Assembly (NCBI RefSeq): GCF_003363435.1
Contig: NZ_QRCT01000019.1
Location: 124,001-188,000, forward strand
Direction of reading: 5' to 3'
Length of the DNA: 64,000 nt
From: Anaerosacchariphilus polymeriproducens
GTDB taxonomy: Bacteria; Bacillota; Clostridia; Lachnospirales; Lachnospiraceae
Part shown: piece after piece, positions 8,123 to 17,527 of the stretch
How the letters are laid out: each line of letters starts with the position of its first letter
Numbering within the stretch: position 1 is the stretch's first letter
Notes under the pieces: generated by a model
The model's database searches: none
Seen by the model: only the letters and a program-made list of their open reading frames with translations
What the model was told of the DNA's origin: nothing
Made by a program: the position numbers and the translations under genes

Positions 8123-9192
8123 TTAAGATAATCCTCCACAAACTTTTTATAACCTTCTACATCCGCACCAACGATCGGTTCTCCAACAATATTTCCTTCT
8201 TTATCAACAAAAAATGTTGTCGGTACACCTACGATACCAGACAAAAAACCTTTTAAATCTTTATTCCCAATAAGCTGTACAAAATCAGCATTTGCTTTTG
8301 TTACAATCTTTTCAGCAAGTTCTTTTTTTTCTTGATATTCTTTATCATTTTCTTCATCAATATCAGCAACAAGACCTACGATTTGTACGTTTTCCGGCAA
8401 ATCTTTTGCCCACTCACCAAGTTCCGGCATTTCATCCATACATGGTCCGCAGAAGGTTCCCCATACATTTACTACTGTCAAATCTTTCTCTGCAAATATA
8501 GAATTTGTTATTTTGTTTCCTTTCAGATCCTTTGTTGTAAAAGAAGGCATCTTAGTAGGAAGCTTCGTCTCATTTGACTCTAACTCAATTGGAATAAATT
8601 TAAGGTTTTCTTTTACTGTTGTCATATAATTTCTGCATTCTTCATACTGCTTTTTTTCTTCCTCACTCATACCTTTTGTATCTTCTTTTGGAATGGAAAG
8701 CAAATAGACATAACCATCATTATTTCCAAATTTAATTGTATTATTAAAACCAGATAGTTCATCTAATGTTTTCCCTGCTTCCATTTCCTGTTTGAATTCC
8801 TTTTCTTCTAACAACACGATATTCATGATACACTTAGAATGTGTGTACAACTTCTTATAAAAAGCATCTTCCACTGGTTTAGTCCGTTCTTCCGCCTTCA
8901 TATCAATCATTTCTTCAAATAGCTTATCTGTAATAGGTTTATAATAATAAAAAATTGATATAATAGGCTTACCACTTTCATTTTCATTATATCCTTCCAG
9001 TTTTACACCTTTATCAATATATTCTTTTGAAATTTTAAAAGAGAGTCCTCTTTCTTTTACTTTAGTAACATCACCTTCTGGTTTGCTATCCGTTTGTGTG
9101 ACCGCTTTGCTTCCACAACCTGCAAGCATGGATATTATCATGCAGACAGAAAAAATCATTGTTATCATTCTTTTCAAAATCTTTGAATTCAT
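8119..9192 (-). CDS. TlpA/ResA-like thioredoxin-fold lipoprotein
   Basis: This 357-residue lipoprotein (lipobox SMLAGC) is anchored outside the membrane. Residues 30 to about 210 form an extension of unknown fold, and the C-terminal 150 residues are a thioredoxin domain with the redox motif WGTFCGPC and the cis-proline loop VGVPTTFF. Such proteins reduce or isomerise disulfides of exported proteins. It heads a coupled operon with the CXXC microprotein and the Fe-S protein, which can supply its electrons. The long N-terminal part makes it about twice the length of ResA. Confidence 0.87.
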   Translation of the reverse strand: MNSKILKRMITMIFSVCMIISMLAGCGSKAVTQTDSKPEGDVTKVKERGLSFKISKEYIDKGVKLEGYNENESGKPIISIFYYYKPITDKLFEEMIDMKAEERTKPVEDAFYKKLYTHSKCIMNIVLLEEKEFKQEMEAGKTLDELSGFNNTIKFGNNDGYVYLLSIPKEDTKGMSEEEKKQYEECRNYMTTVKENLKFIPIELESNETKLPTKMPSFTTKDLKGNKITNSIFAEKDLTVVNVWGTFCGPCMDEMPELGEWAKDLPENVQIVGLVADIDEENDKEYQEKKELAEKIVTKANADFVQLIGNKDLKGFLSGIVGVPTTFFVDKEGNIVGEPIVGADVEGYKKFVEDYLK

Positions 9193-9359
9193 TTTTGTAG
9201 TCTCCTTTTTAATTATTTTTACTTGCCATATCAGCTTAACACAAAAAATAGATAAAATATTTAATTTGTCTTTAATTCGATATTTTGTGTCATAAAAAAT
9301 CTTAAGTATAACAGTTTATGACAAATTTTCTACTTTCACGACATCGTTGTTGAAAAATT

Positions 9360-9699
9360 ATGCTAAAAATCATTCTCTGTGATGATGATCGATTCACACT
9401 TACCATTTTTTCAGAACTCCTACAAGAAGCAATCAATAGGCTTTCTATATCTGCAAATATTTTGTGTAGGGCTTCTTCTACAAATGAACTTCTTAACTTT
9501 TTGAATAAGAATCCGGATAATAATTACATCTTCTTTTTGGATTTAGATATGGGTAATGATGAATTAAACGGTCTTGATTTGTCCCGTATCATTCGTAATC
9601 GATTTCCTGCATCTAAAATTGTATGGCTATCCACATATAACTCTTAACTCCTATGCTGATGAAACATTCTTTATACAAAGCCTAAATATAAATTTTTGA
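9360..9699 (+). pseudogene. Decayed AgrA-like response regulator receiver domain
   Basis: The frame opens with a receiver domain: acidic pocket CDDD, phospho-acceptor region FFLDLDMG and the Ser/Thr strand KIVWLSTY, typical of LytTR-type regulators. It stops at 9647 after 95 residues. At 9639-9652 there is a near-exact 7-base tandem repeat (AACTCTT, AACTCCT). Removing one unit restores STYNSYADETFFIQSL, which fits the receiver family, up to a stop at 9699. So a small duplication broke the gene, and the remaining receiver end and the whole DNA-binding domain are gone. No histidine kinase is next to it. Confidence 0.65.
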
Positions 9700-9702
9700 A
9701 GT

Positions 9703-11175
9703 TTACTGTTTCAATATCTCAAATACAGGTTTACAAGCCGGATATATTTCCTTAAACTTTCTGTATTTTTCTTCATACCGGGCTGAAAGCTCTGCATCTG
9801 GTTCTAATGTCTCTGTCACCATAACTAATTTGTTGGCAGCTTCTTCAACGGAAGCATATTCCTTACAGGCAACAGCTGCCAAAATAGCGCTTCCAAATGC
9901 CGGTCCTTCTTCTACTCGTATGGACTCTACCTTGATATTTAAAATATTTGCAATTATAATTCGCCATAACAGACTTTTTGCTCCACCACCACATATTCTG
10001 GCACATTTTATTGAAATTCCATTTCTTTTTGCTATTTCTAGAGAATCCCTTAATGCAAATCCTACTCCTTCTAATACTGCCTGTGTCATATCTTCTCTGC
10101 TAGTATCCATCGACATACCAAAAAAAACCGCTCTGGCATTAGGATTGTTATATGGCGATCGTTCTCCCATTAAATATGGTAGAAAAAATATCTGATTCTT
10201 TCCCAATTCAAAAATATCTTGTTGCTCTTTCACAAAATCTCTGGTCTTTAGAATTTCTTCCATCCACCATTTATTACAAGAAGCTGCACTTAACATACAT
10301 CCCAAAAGATGATAGTTACCATCTGCATGCGCAAATGCATGAAGCGCATTGTTTGAATCTTTCACGAATTGACGAGCAGAAATAAAAATTGTTCCACTCG
10401 TGCCAAGAGAAATATTACATTGACCTTCTCCTACAGTCGCAGTCCCTATTGCTGCGGCTGCATTATCACCGGCCCCTGCGGCAACTTTACATCTTGATGG
10501 TAGAGATAATAATTGACAAACTTCGGGCAACAATGTTCCTACTACTTGATGACTTTCATAAAGCACTGGCATCCATTCTTTACGAATACCGCAGATTTCC
10601 ATCATTTCATTTGACCATTTCTTGTTTTTAACATCTAAAAGCAAGGTGCCTGAAGCATCTGAATAATCAGTACTATGTATCCCCGTCAATCGATAAGAAA
10701 GATAATCCTTAGGCAGCATTATTTTATCAATTCTAGAAAAATTCTCTGGCTCATGCTTCCTAATCCATAATAATTTTGGTGCAGTAAATCCTGCAAATGC
10801 AATGTTTCCTGTATGGGATGCTAATTTTTCTTTCCCAATCTTATAATTCAAATACTCTGTTTCCTCAGTTGTTCTTCCATCATTCCAAAGAATTGCCGGT
10901 CTTATCACTTGATCCTTTTTATCCAAAATGACTAAACCATGCATTTGTCCTCCAAAACTAATCCCCGCAACTTCTTCTTTACAATAATCAGCTAATAATT
11001 CATTTAATCCATCTACAGTCTTTTCATACCACTCCTCTGGATTCTGTTGTGACCAACCGGGCTTTGGATATTCCACCGGGTATTCTTTGGATACTATCTT
11101 TTGAATTGCACCATTTTGATTCATTAAAAGAAGTTTTACTGCTGAGGTCCCTAAATCAATTCCTATATAATACAT
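9703..11175 (-). CDS. xylB: Xylulokinase
   Basis: This 490-residue FGGY-family kinase phosphorylates D-xylulose to xylulose 5-phosphate in the cytoplasm. The N-terminal phosphate loop (YIGIDLGTSAVKLLL), the XylB-style PKPGWSQQNPEEWY, the substrate region GGQMHG, the second-domain ISLGTSGT and the adenosine-site ICGGGAKS are visible, and length is normal. It is last in a four-gene minus-strand run after the isomerase, GH3 and alpha-xylosidase genes, so it would use xylose freed from xyloglucan. No clear terminator follows before the next gene. Confidence 0.9.
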   Translation of the reverse strand: MYYIGIDLGTSAVKLLLMNQNGAIQKIVSKEYPVEYPKPGWSQQNPEEWYEKTVDGLNELLADYCKEEVAGISFGGQMHGLVILDKKDQVIRPAILWNDGRTTEETEYLNYKIGKEKLASHTGNIAFAGFTAPKLLWIRKHEPENFSRIDKIMLPKDYLSYRLTGIHSTDYSDASGTLLLDVKNKKWSNEMMEICGIRKEWMPVLYESHQVVGTLLPEVCQLLSLPSRCKVAAGAGDNAAAAIGTATVGEGQCNISLGTSGTIFISARQFVKDSNNALHAFAHADGNYHLLGCMLSAASCNKWWMEEILKTRDFVKEQQDIFELGKNQIFFLPYLMGERSPYNNPNARAVFFGMSMDTSREDMTQAVLEGVGFALRDSLEIAKRNGISIKCARICGGGAKSLLWRIIIANILNIKVESIRVEEGPAFGSAILAAVACKEYASVEEAANKLVMVTETLEPDAELSARYEEKYRKFKEIYPACKPVFEILKQ

Positions 11176-11209
11176 GATGATCCCCTTTCCCTGTTAAGCA
11201 TAAGAGCCT

Positions 11210-12694
11210 TTATTCAAATGGATTTTCTGTTGGGTATCGTACTCCTTTTGCCTGATTAAATCCGATTTCTTCTACTGGTATTCCTATATATTTGAATACT
11301 TCGAACAAATTTTTTCCATAATGTCCAAAAGCAACGGCGCCATGATGAGGATAATTTCCTTCTATTAATACATGCCGATAAAACCTTCCCATCTCTGAAA
11401 TTGCAAAAACACCAATGCTGCCAAAGGAACGGGTTGCTACAGGCAATACTTCTCCTTGTGCAATATAAGCACGCAGCCTGCAATCTGCTGTACTTTGTAA
11501 CCGAAAGAAAGTAATGTCACCCGGAATAATATCACCTTCTAATGTTCCTTGTGTTACTTCTTGCGGAAGATTTCTTGCCATGATCATTTGATATTTCATT
11601 TCACAGAACGAAAGCTTAGATGACGCTGTATTCCCACAATGAAATCCCATAAAAGTATCCTGAATTTTATAATTGAACTTATCTTTTATCTCTGCATCAT
11701 ACATATCTTTCGGTACAGAATTATTAATATCCAATAGGGTGACCGCATCTTCACTGACGACCATTCCTATGAATTCGCTTAAAGCACCATAGATATCTAC
11801 TTCACAAGAAACCGGATAGCCCTGTGCAGTAAGACGGCTGTTCACATAGCAGGGCACAAAGCCAAACTGTGTTTGAAAAGCAGGCCAGCATTTTCCGGCA
11901 ACGGTCACAAACTCACAATGCCCTTTATGTTCTTCGATCCAGTCCTTTAAAGTTAACTCATACTGAGCCAGCCTTGGAAGAATTTTAGGTATTTTATTTC
12001 CCTCTCCTAATTCCTCTTCCATTTCTTTCACAAGCTCTGGAATTCTTTGATCTTCTTTGTGTTTTTGAAAGGCTTCGTATAGATCTAATTCTGAATTTTC
12101 TTCAATTTCTACTCCCAAATCAAATAGTGGCTGGATTGGAGCGTTACATGCCATAAAATTCAACGGTCTTGGACCAAAACTAATGATTTTCAATTTATTC
12201 AGTCCTAGAACCGCTCTTGCTATCGGTTCGAATTCATGAATCATGTTAGCACACTCTTTCGCATCTCCTACAGGATATTCAGGAATATATGCTTTAATCT
12301 TTCGCAGTTTCAAGTTATAACTGGCATTTAACATACCGCAGTATGCATCCCCCCTGCCTTGTATTAAATGTTTTCCGGATTCCTCGGCCGCTGCAATAAA
12401 CATTTTAGGCCCCTCAAAATATTCAGCTAAAAGTGTCTCTGCAATTTCAGGACCAAAATTCCCTAAGTAAACAACTAATGCATTACAGCCTGCTTTTTTA
12501 ATATCTATACATGCCTGTTCCATATGAATTTCGCTTTCTACAATACAAATCGGACACTCATAAATATTTTTTTCTGCATACTTTTCCTTATATGCATTCA
12601 CTACAGCCTTACACCTGTTTACGGAAAGACACTCCGGAAAACAATCCCTGCTTACTGCTACGACACCGATTTTCAATTCAGGTATATTTGTCAT
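11210..12694 (-). CDS. L-fucose/L-arabinose isomerase family protein
   Basis: This 494-residue protein resembles the FucI/AraA fold: an N-terminal Rossmann-like half (KIGVVAVSRD, ALVVYLGNFGPE), a middle domain, and a C-terminal half with EVDIYGALSEF, DTFMGFHCGNT and EGNYPHHGAVAFGHYG. The acidic residue of EVDIYGAL and the histidines of the last motif are plausible metal ligands. Such enzymes convert aldoses to ketoses. The pairing with XylB and the absence of a classical XylA in the locus suggest a D-xylose role, but fucose released by the GH29 enzyme is another candidate. The start has AAGGAGGAG upstream. Confidence 0.75.
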   Translation of the reverse strand: MTNIPELKIGVVAVSRDCFPECLSVNRCKAVVNAYKEKYAEKNIYECPICIVESEIHMEQACIDIKKAGCNALVVYLGNFGPEIAETLLAEYFEGPKMFIAAAEESGKHLIQGRGDAYCGMLNASYNLKLRKIKAYIPEYPVGDAKECANMIHEFEPIARAVLGLNKLKIISFGPRPLNFMACNAPIQPLFDLGVEIEENSELDLYEAFQKHKEDQRIPELVKEMEEELGEGNKIPKILPRLAQYELTLKDWIEEHKGHCEFVTVAGKCWPAFQTQFGFVPCYVNSRLTAQGYPVSCEVDIYGALSEFIGMVVSEDAVTLLDINNSVPKDMYDAEIKDKFNYKIQDTFMGFHCGNTASSKLSFCEMKYQMIMARNLPQEVTQGTLEGDIIPGDITFFRLQSTADCRLRAYIAQGEVLPVATRSFGSIGVFAISEMGRFYRHVLIEGNYPHHGAVAFGHYGKNLFEVFKYIGIPVEEIGFNQAKGVRYPTENPFE

Positions 12695-12713
12695 ATGAAA
12701 TCTCCTCCTTATT

Positions 12714-14957
12714 TTAAGAATTCTCTACAATATAACTTTTTTCAAATATCACTTTGCTTTCTAAACGAATATCTCTGGAAGACGCACCGACACGCAGCAA
12801 ATATTCTCCCGCTTCTATATAAAAGGCATTCTTCTCTTCTTCATAATAGGAAAATGCTTTCATATCTAGTTGAAATGTAATCTTTTGTTTTTCTCCCGGC
12901 TCTAAAAGTACCTTTTGAAAACCTCTCAGCTCCTGATCAGGTCTTTCCAAAGATGACTTCTTCGGATGTACATAAAGCTGGACAGCTTCTGCTCCTTCTC
13001 TTTCTCCAACATTCGTCACATCAACTGCGACCAAGACTGTTGGCATATTTGTTTCTTCTACTTGTATCAATAAATTGTTGTATGAAAATTCTGTATAAGA
13101 AAGCCCATGTCCAAAACAAAACATTGGTTCTACTTTCACTTTATCATAATAACGGTATCCTACAAAAACACCATCTTTATAAGTAACTATCTCTTCTTTG
13201 GCAAATTCGCCTAACTTATATGGAAATGTATCTTTTTCACTTTTCACAAATGTTTCCGCTAACTTTCCAGACGGATTTGCTTCCCCAAAAATAATTTCAG
13301 CCAATGCACGACCGCCTTCCATTCCAGCATAATATGACCAAAGAATAGCTTTTGCCTTATCAGCCCATTTCGTCATATCCACCGGAGAACCTGCATATAT
13401 AACTACAATTGTATTCGGATTCGCTTCTAATAAGGCCTGAATCAATTCATCCTGTCTGTAAGGCAGCTTCATATTTTCCCGGTCTAAACCTTCCACATCA
13501 TAATCATGATTCAGACCACCGACAAAGATTACTTCTTCACAATTTCTTGCCACTGCAACTGCTTCCTCAAGCAGTGCTTTTCGTTCGATTTCTAATTGTC
13601 TTTCTCTGTCTTCACTTAATTTTGCCTTTCTTCTGGTTCCTGCCAGTTCCATACTGGTAGCGTTCTCCGTTTCCTGCCTGTCAAGACTGCTTTCCTGCCA
13701 ATTGGTGTCCCCGATTTCTGCTTCAATCGGCTCCTTATAACCTTTTGCATAAACAATTTGGGTATTTCCTCCTAATTCCATATGAAGGCCTAATAAGGGA
13801 GAAATTTCATATAATGCTTTAATTTCTGCACTTCCTCCACCCAATGCATGCACTTTTTCTGCATTCAGTCCGATGACACCTAATTTTTTTAGTCCTTTCT
13901 TCTGTATCGGAAGTCTGTTCTCATTATTTTTTAATAAAATAATAGATTCTTTCGCTGTCTGATAAACGGTATCTCGATGAGATGCTGTATTATATGTTCC
14001 CGGCTTTCTATTCTCTGCTTCCGCACCTATTATTTTTAATCGAAACATCAATCTTAAAATATTACGTATCTTAGCATCAATATCGCTTTCATCTATTTCG
14101 TTTTTCTTCACTGCTTCCAATAGAGGTCGTGCAAAATTATATTCATCGAAATTGTTGTCAACAGACATCTCAATATCAATAGGGGCTTGTGCTGCTTCTT
14201 TCGTGTCATGGATACCTCCCCAGTCACATACTACCAGACCATCATATTGCCAGTCTCTTCGGAGTACACGGCCTAACAAATGTCTGCCATGGCAACAATG
14301 TTCTCCATTCAGTTTGTTGTATGCTCCCATTACAGAATAGCATTCTCCCTCTTCCACTGCTTCAAAAAAAGCCGGATAATAAATTTCCTGTAACGTTCTT
14401 TCATCCACTCTGGTATCTACCCATAGTCGTTCTGTCTCTTGAGAGTTTGCAGCAAAATGCTTCACACAGGCCGCTACGTCATTTTCCTGTACTCCTTTTA
14501 CAAATGGTACAGCCATTTGTGCTGTCAGATAAGGATCTTCACTCATATACTCAAAGTTGCGACCGCATAATGGACTTCTTTTTATATTAATACCCGGCGC
14601 CAAGATAATATCTTTTCCACGGCCTCTGGCTTCACATCCAAGAACTTTACCGCTTTCATAAGCTAATTCTCTATTCCAGGTAGATGCTAAAGCACTATTA
14701 CTAGGTAAATATGTAACATAATCTTCTGTCGTACAGGCTGCTTCCCACTTTCCATCTAAAAATTCTGAGCGAACCCCCATAGGTCCATCTGACATAAAAA
14801 GCGATGGAATTCCTAATCTTTCGACTCCGCCAGTTCGAAATAACCCGGCTCCATGAATCATACCGATCTTTTCTTCCAGTGTTAATTGTTCCACTAGTTT
14901 TTCAATCATTGTTTCATCTACTCTCATAGCCGCTTTATACTTCCTCTCTTTTAGCAT
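12714..14957 (-). CDS. GH3 beta-glucosidase/beta-xylosidase
   Basis: This 747-residue cytoplasmic enzyme (no signal peptide) removes beta-linked glucose or xylose from the non-reducing end of oligosaccharides. It shows the GH3 TIM barrel with KHFAANSQETER and the nucleophile aspartate in VVCDWGG, the second domain with GLNAEK and VIYAGSPVDM, and a C-terminal fibronectin type III-like domain (AVQLYVHPKKSS, ELRGFQKVLLEPGEKQ). Its start directly follows the stop of the alpha-xylosidase gene. With that enzyme it would alternately trim xyloglucan oligosaccharides: GH31 removes xylose, GH3 removes the exposed glucose. Confidence 0.9.
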   Translation of the reverse strand: MLKERKYKAAMRVDETMIEKLVEQLTLEEKIGMIHGAGLFRTGGVERLGIPSLFMSDGPMGVRSEFLDGKWEAACTTEDYVTYLPSNSALASTWNRELAYESGKVLGCEARGRGKDIILAPGINIKRSPLCGRNFEYMSEDPYLTAQMAVPFVKGVQENDVAACVKHFAANSQETERLWVDTRVDERTLQEIYYPAFFEAVEEGECYSVMGAYNKLNGEHCCHGRHLLGRVLRRDWQYDGLVVCDWGGIHDTKEAAQAPIDIEMSVDNNFDEYNFARPLLEAVKKNEIDESDIDAKIRNILRLMFRLKIIGAEAENRKPGTYNTASHRDTVYQTAKESIILLKNNENRLPIQKKGLKKLGVIGLNAEKVHALGGGSAEIKALYEISPLLGLHMELGGNTQIVYAKGYKEPIEAEIGDTNWQESSLDRQETENATSMELAGTRRKAKLSEDRERQLEIERKALLEEAVAVARNCEEVIFVGGLNHDYDVEGLDRENMKLPYRQDELIQALLEANPNTIVVIYAGSPVDMTKWADKAKAILWSYYAGMEGGRALAEIIFGEANPSGKLAETFVKSEKDTFPYKLGEFAKEEIVTYKDGVFVGYRYYDKVKVEPMFCFGHGLSYTEFSYNNLLIQVEETNMPTVLVAVDVTNVGEREGAEAVQLYVHPKKSSLERPDQELRGFQKVLLEPGEKQKITFQLDMKAFSYYEEEKNAFYIEAGEYLLRVGASSRDIRLESKVIFEKSYIVENS

Positions 14958-17297
14958 TTAACTACATATAACAACACCGTCAGATTTGCAACTGATACGT
15001 GCATTCTTTCCTTCCATAGTCACGCTTCCATTCGTAACCTGAGCAATTGTTTGATTCATAAGCAATACCGTATAAGGCATATCAATACTGACTGTAATAT
15101 AATATTTTCCTTCCAGAAGACTCACTTTAGCCTCTGCTGCTTTATCCATATAATTGTTGTAAATAACAGTAGTTACTGTTTCTCCTTCTGCTAACCGGTA
15201 TACACGAAAAGTTACACCATCTGCATAATTATAATCCGCTCTTTCTGCATTTTCCTTCACTGCTAATAAAGATCCTTCTTTTACATAGAGAGGTATTTCT
15301 AAATAACTGCAGTATTCTTCGTACCACTTTCCACCGGTCTTTACTTCACCTGTATTGAAATTAGTCCAATTTCCTTCTGGCAGATAAAATATCCCTTTGC
15401 TTTCTTCATTAAAAACCGGTGCCACTAACAGGCTGTCACCAAACATATATTGTTTATCCAAATAGGCACAATTTCTATCTTCTGTAAATTCTAATACCAT
15501 ACTTCGCATCATTGGTACTCCGGTCAAAGAAGTTTCAACCGCATTTCGATAAATATATGGCATCAGCGCTGCTTTCAAAAGAGTAAACGTTTTTACTACC
15601 TCCACTGCTTCCTCATCATAGACCCAGGGCACTCGATAAGAAGTACTTCCATGTAAGCGGGAATGGGAAGATAGCAGACCAAAGGCCGCCCATCTTTTAT
15701 ATACATCAGGTGTAGACGTATGTTCAAACCCTCCAATATCATGACTCCAATATCCAAATCCAGACATCATAAGGGATAATCCTCCCCTCAGACTTTCCTC
15801 CATGGATTCGTAATCAGACCAGCAGTCACCACCCCAATGAACAGGAAATTTCTGACTTCCTGCAGTTGCAGAACGTGCGAATAAAACGGCATCCTCTCTC
15901 CCTCTTTTTTTCATTAAAAGTTCATATACTGTCTTATTATATAAATATGTGTAAAAATTGTGCATTTTTTTAGGGGCAGAACCGTCAAAATACACGACAT
16001 CATCAACTGGAATTCTTTCTCCGAAATCGGTCTTGAAACAATCAACTCCCATATCCAGTAATTCTTCCAATTTCGAAGCGTACCACTCACAAGCATTTGG
16101 GTTCGTAAAATCGATCAACGCCATTCCCGGCTGCCACATATCCCATTGCCAAATATCTCCATTCGTCCGCTTCACCAAAAACCCCTTTTCCATACCTTCT
16201 GAAAAGAGGATGGACTCCTGCGCAATGTAAGGATTTATCCATACACAGATATTCAGTCCTTTTTCTTTGATCCGCTTTAACATAGCCTTTGGATCAGGAA
16301 ATACTCTTTCATCCCAAACAAAATCAGACCAATGAAAATCCTTCATCCAAAAACAATCAAAATGAAATACCCGTAGTGGAATACCCCTCTCAATCATTCC
16401 ATCAATAAAATTCATAACGGTCTCTTCATCATAATTGGTAGTGAAGGAGGTAGACAGCCATAATCCAAAGGTCCAGGGGGCCGGAAGCGAAGGTTTTCCA
16501 GTTATATCAGTAAAACGTTCTAATACATCTTTCATAGTAGGACCATTTAATAAGTAATAATCCAAACTTCCTCCTTCCACAGAGAATTGCGCTTTCGTCA
16601 CCATCTCCGAAGCCAATTCAAAAGATACCTTCTCAGGATGGTTTACAAATACACCATATCCCTTATTTGAAAGATAGAACGGAATATTTTTATAAGACTG
16701 CTCTGTACTGGTTCCACCATCTTCGTTCCAAATATCAATACTCTGCCCATTTTTTACAAACGGTGTAAAACGCTCACCGGTTCCATACAACAATTCTCCT
16801 ACTCCAATACTTAATTGCTGCCTTATATAGGTATCCTTATAATCTCCTTTATCATAGACCTGCCCACGCCAGTCTGTTTTCATCAATGCCAAATCTCTAG
16901 TGCCGCTTTTGGTAATTACTTCTCCATCACGTCTATAAGTCATATTCCCATTTTCTTTTTCAATCTCTAAGGTCAGATTTCCACTGGTGATCGTTATCAC
17001 TCCTTCTGAATCAATGACTTCTAACGGAATAGTATCCTTTACTACTAAATCAAACTCAGGTCCTTTTTTAATGTGTCCCAGAAAATGAGAGGCCTGTATT
17101 CGAATAACATTTTTCATCGGAGAAGTAATGGTAATTGTTAAGTTAATACCTCCTAATGTATCGCCTCTATGGTTAATCTTTTGGGTAGGGGCACATAAGA
17201 TTACTTTTTTTTCTTCTATTTTTGTAAAATATATCTCCTGTGGTGAAAAACATTCACAACTTTCTTTTTGCAGCCAGCATCCGTTACTAAATTTCAT
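14958..17297 (-). CDS. yicI: GH31 alpha-xylosidase (YicI-like)
   Basis: This 779-residue cytoplasmic enzyme releases alpha-1,6-linked D-xylose from isoprimeverose-type oligosaccharides. The motif CFKTDFGERIPVD is the YicI hallmark, with the aspartate of TDFGE as nucleophile. The acid/base region WGGDCWSDYESM and the SHDIGGFE motif follow. The N-terminal 150 residues form the expected beta-sandwich, and the length matches YicI. It is the first gene of the minus-strand run GH31-GH3-isomerase-xylB and is divergent from the YesM kinase gene, so both share the 17298-17527 region. Confidence 0.92.
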   Translation of the reverse strand: MKFSNGCWLQKESCECFSPQEIYFTKIEEKKVILCAPTQKINHRGDTLGGINLTITITSPMKNVIRIQASHFLGHIKKGPEFDLVVKDTIPLEVIDSEGVITITSGNLTLEIEKENGNMTYRRDGEVITKSGTRDLALMKTDWRGQVYDKGDYKDTYIRQQLSIGVGELLYGTGERFTPFVKNGQSIDIWNEDGGTSTEQSYKNIPFYLSNKGYGVFVNHPEKVSFELASEMVTKAQFSVEGGSLDYYLLNGPTMKDVLERFTDITGKPSLPAPWTFGLWLSTSFTTNYDEETVMNFIDGMIERGIPLRVFHFDCFWMKDFHWSDFVWDERVFPDPKAMLKRIKEKGLNICVWINPYIAQESILFSEGMEKGFLVKRTNGDIWQWDMWQPGMALIDFTNPNACEWYASKLEELLDMGVDCFKTDFGERIPVDDVVYFDGSAPKKMHNFYTYLYNKTVYELLMKKRGREDAVLFARSATAGSQKFPVHWGGDCWSDYESMEESLRGGLSLMMSGFGYWSHDIGGFEHTSTPDVYKRWAAFGLLSSHSRLHGSTSYRVPWVYDEEAVEVVKTFTLLKAALMPYIYRNAVETSLTGVPMMRSMVLEFTEDRNCAYLDKQYMFGDSLLVAPVFNEESKGIFYLPEGNWTNFNTGEVKTGGKWYEEYCSYLEIPLYVKEGSLLAVKENAERADYNYADGVTFRVYRLAEGETVTTVIYNNYMDKAAEAKVSLLEGKYYITVSIDMPYTVLLMNQTIAQVTNGSVTMEGKNARISCKSDGVVICS

Positions 17298-17527
17298 AAT
17301 GATTCCTTCCTCCTTCTTTAAAAAAATATCTTTAAGTTGATTTTAAAACTTTTACTAAAAAAATAATACCATTCTTTTTATACTAAATTACATTTATAAT
17401 TTGAACTAAATTAAAAACCTCTAGAATCTACATTAAATATGTATAATTTTTACTATTTTGATACTTCACATATTGTATTATACTGTTTTAGAACAGAGTG
17501 TTGTTCCAGAAATGGAGGGCATGTCTT
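17298..17527. promoter_or_regulatory. Divergent promoter region between alpha-xylosidase and YesM operons
   Basis: This roughly 230-base AT-rich stretch separates two divergent operons and must carry both promoters. TTGATA (17459-17464) with TATACT 15 bases downstream is a possible sigma-A site for the plus strand, though the spacing is short. No convincing CcpA cre box or long dyad was found by eye. Confidence 0.4.
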
